From positions 1 through 16,426 of the forward strand of contig JAUVCP010000008.1 in the NCBI GenBank assembly GCA_030590765.1: a stretch of DNA of 16,426 nt, written 5' to 3'. The position numbers were made by a program, and so were the translations under genes. The stretch is from Flavobacteriaceae bacterium (lineage in GTDB: Bacteria; Bacteroidota; Bacteroidia; Flavobacteriales; Flavobacteriaceae). Under the pieces are notes generated by a model. It was not told the DNA's origin and ran no database searches. It saw only the letters and a list, made by a program, of their open reading frames with translations. This document shows, piece by piece, positions 15,168 through 16,426 of the stretch (position 1 is its first letter; each line of letters begins with the position of its first letter).

Positions 15168-16426
15168 ATGGAAAATATTTACTTTTTAATGGTAGTTGCT
15201 CTGGCTATTTTAGCTATTGCTGATCTCGTTGTAGGTGTTAGTAATGATGCAGTTAATTTTTTAAATTCAGCCATTGGTTCTAAAGCTATTTCTTTTAAGA
15301 CTATCATGATCGTTGCTAGTTTAGGTATTGCCTTTGGAGCCGTTTTTTCAAGTGGAATGATGGAAGTTGCCCGTAAAGGTATTTTTGTGCACAGTGAGTT
15401 TTACTTCAATGAGATCATGATTATTTTTATGGCCGTGATGATTACAGATATATTATTACTCGATTTTTTTAATACTTTAGGAATGCCAACATCAACAACG
15501 GTATCCATTGTATTTGAGTTATTGGGTGCTGCAGTCGCTATGTCCTTGATAAAAATTAGTGCTGATAATGGTTCTTTTTCTGATGTGACCAATTATATCA
15601 ATACTGCAAAAGCCACACAAATTATATTAGGAATTTTACTATCGGTTGCGGTCGCCTTTTCTGTTGGTGCTTTTGTTCAATTTGTTTCCAGGCTGTTATT
15701 ATCATTTAATTTTGAAAGAAAACCTGGTTGGGTTGGTGCTTTATTTGGTGGAGTTGCATTAACGGCAATGGTTTATTTTATCCTTATGAAAGGAATTAAA
15801 GGTGCAGATATTGCAAAGCAGAGTTTTGATATTATTGGCGGATCAACGATTAAAGATTTTTTAGAAAACAATGTTTTTTCAATTGTTGCGGTTAGTTTTG
15901 TGATTTGGTCTTTACTTTCCTATATTTTCATAACTATCTTAAAAACAAATATTTATAAGTTAATTATTTTGGTTGGTACCTTTGCTCTGGCATTGGCATT
16001 TGCAGGAAATGATCTGGTAAATTTTATTGGTGTTCCTATTGCAGCCTGGCAATCCTACCAAGCCTGGGCTGATCCTTTAATTAATGTTGATGGATTGGCA
16101 GCGGCTGAATTCTCTATGGATATTTTAGGGAAGAAAGTTGCTACTCCAACATTACTTCTATTATTAGCAGGTTTGATAATGGTATTAACGTTATGGTTTT
16201 CCAGTAAAGCAAAAAATGTTGTTAAAACTTCCCTTGATCTGTCAAGTCAGGGAGAAACACAAGAACGTTTTAATCCAAATTTCTTCTCAAGAACATTGGT
16301 AAGAGGATCTATGATGATTTCAAAGTATACAGATATCATGATTCCTGGTTCTTTAAATAAAAAAATTGAAAAACAATTTGAAAAACCTGTGATTGTATTA
16401 GACAAGGATAAAATTCATGAATTACC
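15168..16426 (+). CDS. PiT family inorganic phosphate transporter (partial, C-terminus off window)
   Basis: A membrane phosphate carrier, of the low-affinity cation-coupled PiT type by family knowledge. I translated 419 codons from the ATG at 15168 with no stop. The duplicated PiT signature is visible: GVSNDAVNFLNSAIGS near residues 23-38 and AGNDLVNFIGVPIAA near 283-297. The PTSTT motif near 110-114 is followed by VSIVFELLGA. Many hydrophobic helices fill residues 5-365. After these comes a soluble stretch with a serine/glutamine-rich linker and LDKDKIHEL at the window end. Flavobacterial members are long and have a large cytoplasmic C-terminal part, so roughly half the protein may be missing here. 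A weak promoter candidate lies at 15044-15078. Confidence 0.88.
   Translation, partial: MENIYFLMVVALAILAIADLVVGVSNDAVNFLNSAIGSKAISFKTIMIVASLGIAFGAVFSSGMMEVARKGIFVHSEFYFNEIMIIFMAVMITDILLLDFFNTLGMPTSTTVSIVFELLGAAVAMSLIKISADNGSFSDVTNYINTAKATQIILGILLSVAVAFSVGAFVQFVSRLLLSFNFERKPGWVGALFGGVALTAMVYFILMKGIKGADIAKQSFDIIGGSTIKDFLENNVFSIVAVSFVIWSLLSYIFITILKTNIYKLIILVGTFALALAFAGNDLVNFIGVPIAAWQSYQAWADPLINVDGLAAAEFSMDILGKKVATPTLLLLLAGLIMVLTLWFSSKAKNVVKTSLDLSSQGETQERFNPNFFSRTLVRGSMMISKYTDIMIPGSLNKKIEKQFEKPVIVLDKDKIHEL

Noticed and set aside
15401..15592. 63-codon minus-strand frame within the phosphate transporter gene
   Set aside because: The plus strand encodes the PiT motifs without interruption through this stretch.
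1..16426. Defence system, prophage, CRISPR or mobile island
   Set aside because: I saw no repeat arrays, integrases, transposases, tRNA-flanked insertions or unassigned multi-gene clusters; nearly every gene is a recognised core function.

Overview
The window is AT-rich chromosomal DNA from a member of the Bacteroidota, most likely Flavobacteriaceae. The evidence is a GldH gliding lipoprotein, a DUF3078 outer-membrane protein, flavobacterial-type Dxs, PiT and dGTPase proteins, sparse Shine-Dalgarno sites, and several exact TAnnTTTG promoter elements (the -7 box of the Bacteroidota primary sigma factor) ahead of genes. Genus cannot be fixed by eye. Coding density is high, no gene-free stretch exceeds 300 bases, and I see no rRNA, tRNA, CRISPR array, insertion sequence or phage gene.

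Layout. From 1 to 5536 a leftward cluster reads, in transcription order, ricT (PSP1 domain protein), gldH, a class A penicillin-binding protein, and an AMP-forming acyl-CoA synthetase cut by the left edge. The junctions are 9 nt, a 1-nt stop/start overlap and 1 nt, so this looks like one operon. A small ferredoxin gene lies upstream on the same strand. holB (clamp-loader delta prime) diverges to the right from 6121. hlyIII and a plsC-like acyltransferase form a leftward pair (7389-8786), divergent from a small two-helix membrane protein gene (8913). A leftward murI-tadA pair (9204-10444) is divergent from a rightward pair, dxs and a DUF3078 gene (10518-13638). dgt (13635-14978) converges on the DUF3078 gene with overlapping stop codons. 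A PiT-type phosphate transporter gene starts at 15168 and runs off the right edge.

How the genes work together. Much of the region serves envelope and growth: MurI makes D-glutamate for peptidoglycan, Dxs starts the MEP pathway that feeds undecaprenyl phosphate and quinones, the bifunctional PBP polymerises and crosslinks glycan strands, PlsC-like protein makes phospholipid, and GldH belongs to the gliding/type IX secretion machinery. The remainder is DNA replication and nucleotide control (HolB, dGTPase), tRNA editing (TadA), Fe-S proteins (ferredoxin, RicT) and phosphate uptake.

The region is mainly housekeeping and I find no convincing new multi-gene system. The points most worth a second look are a 32-bp near-perfect palindrome built from an 8-bp unit inside the DUF3078 gene, back-to-back murI/dxs promoters only 4 bp apart, probable leaderless starts for dxs and plsC, a changed residue beside the second catalytic cysteine of MurI, and the deep holB/ricT neighbourhood split here into opposite strands.
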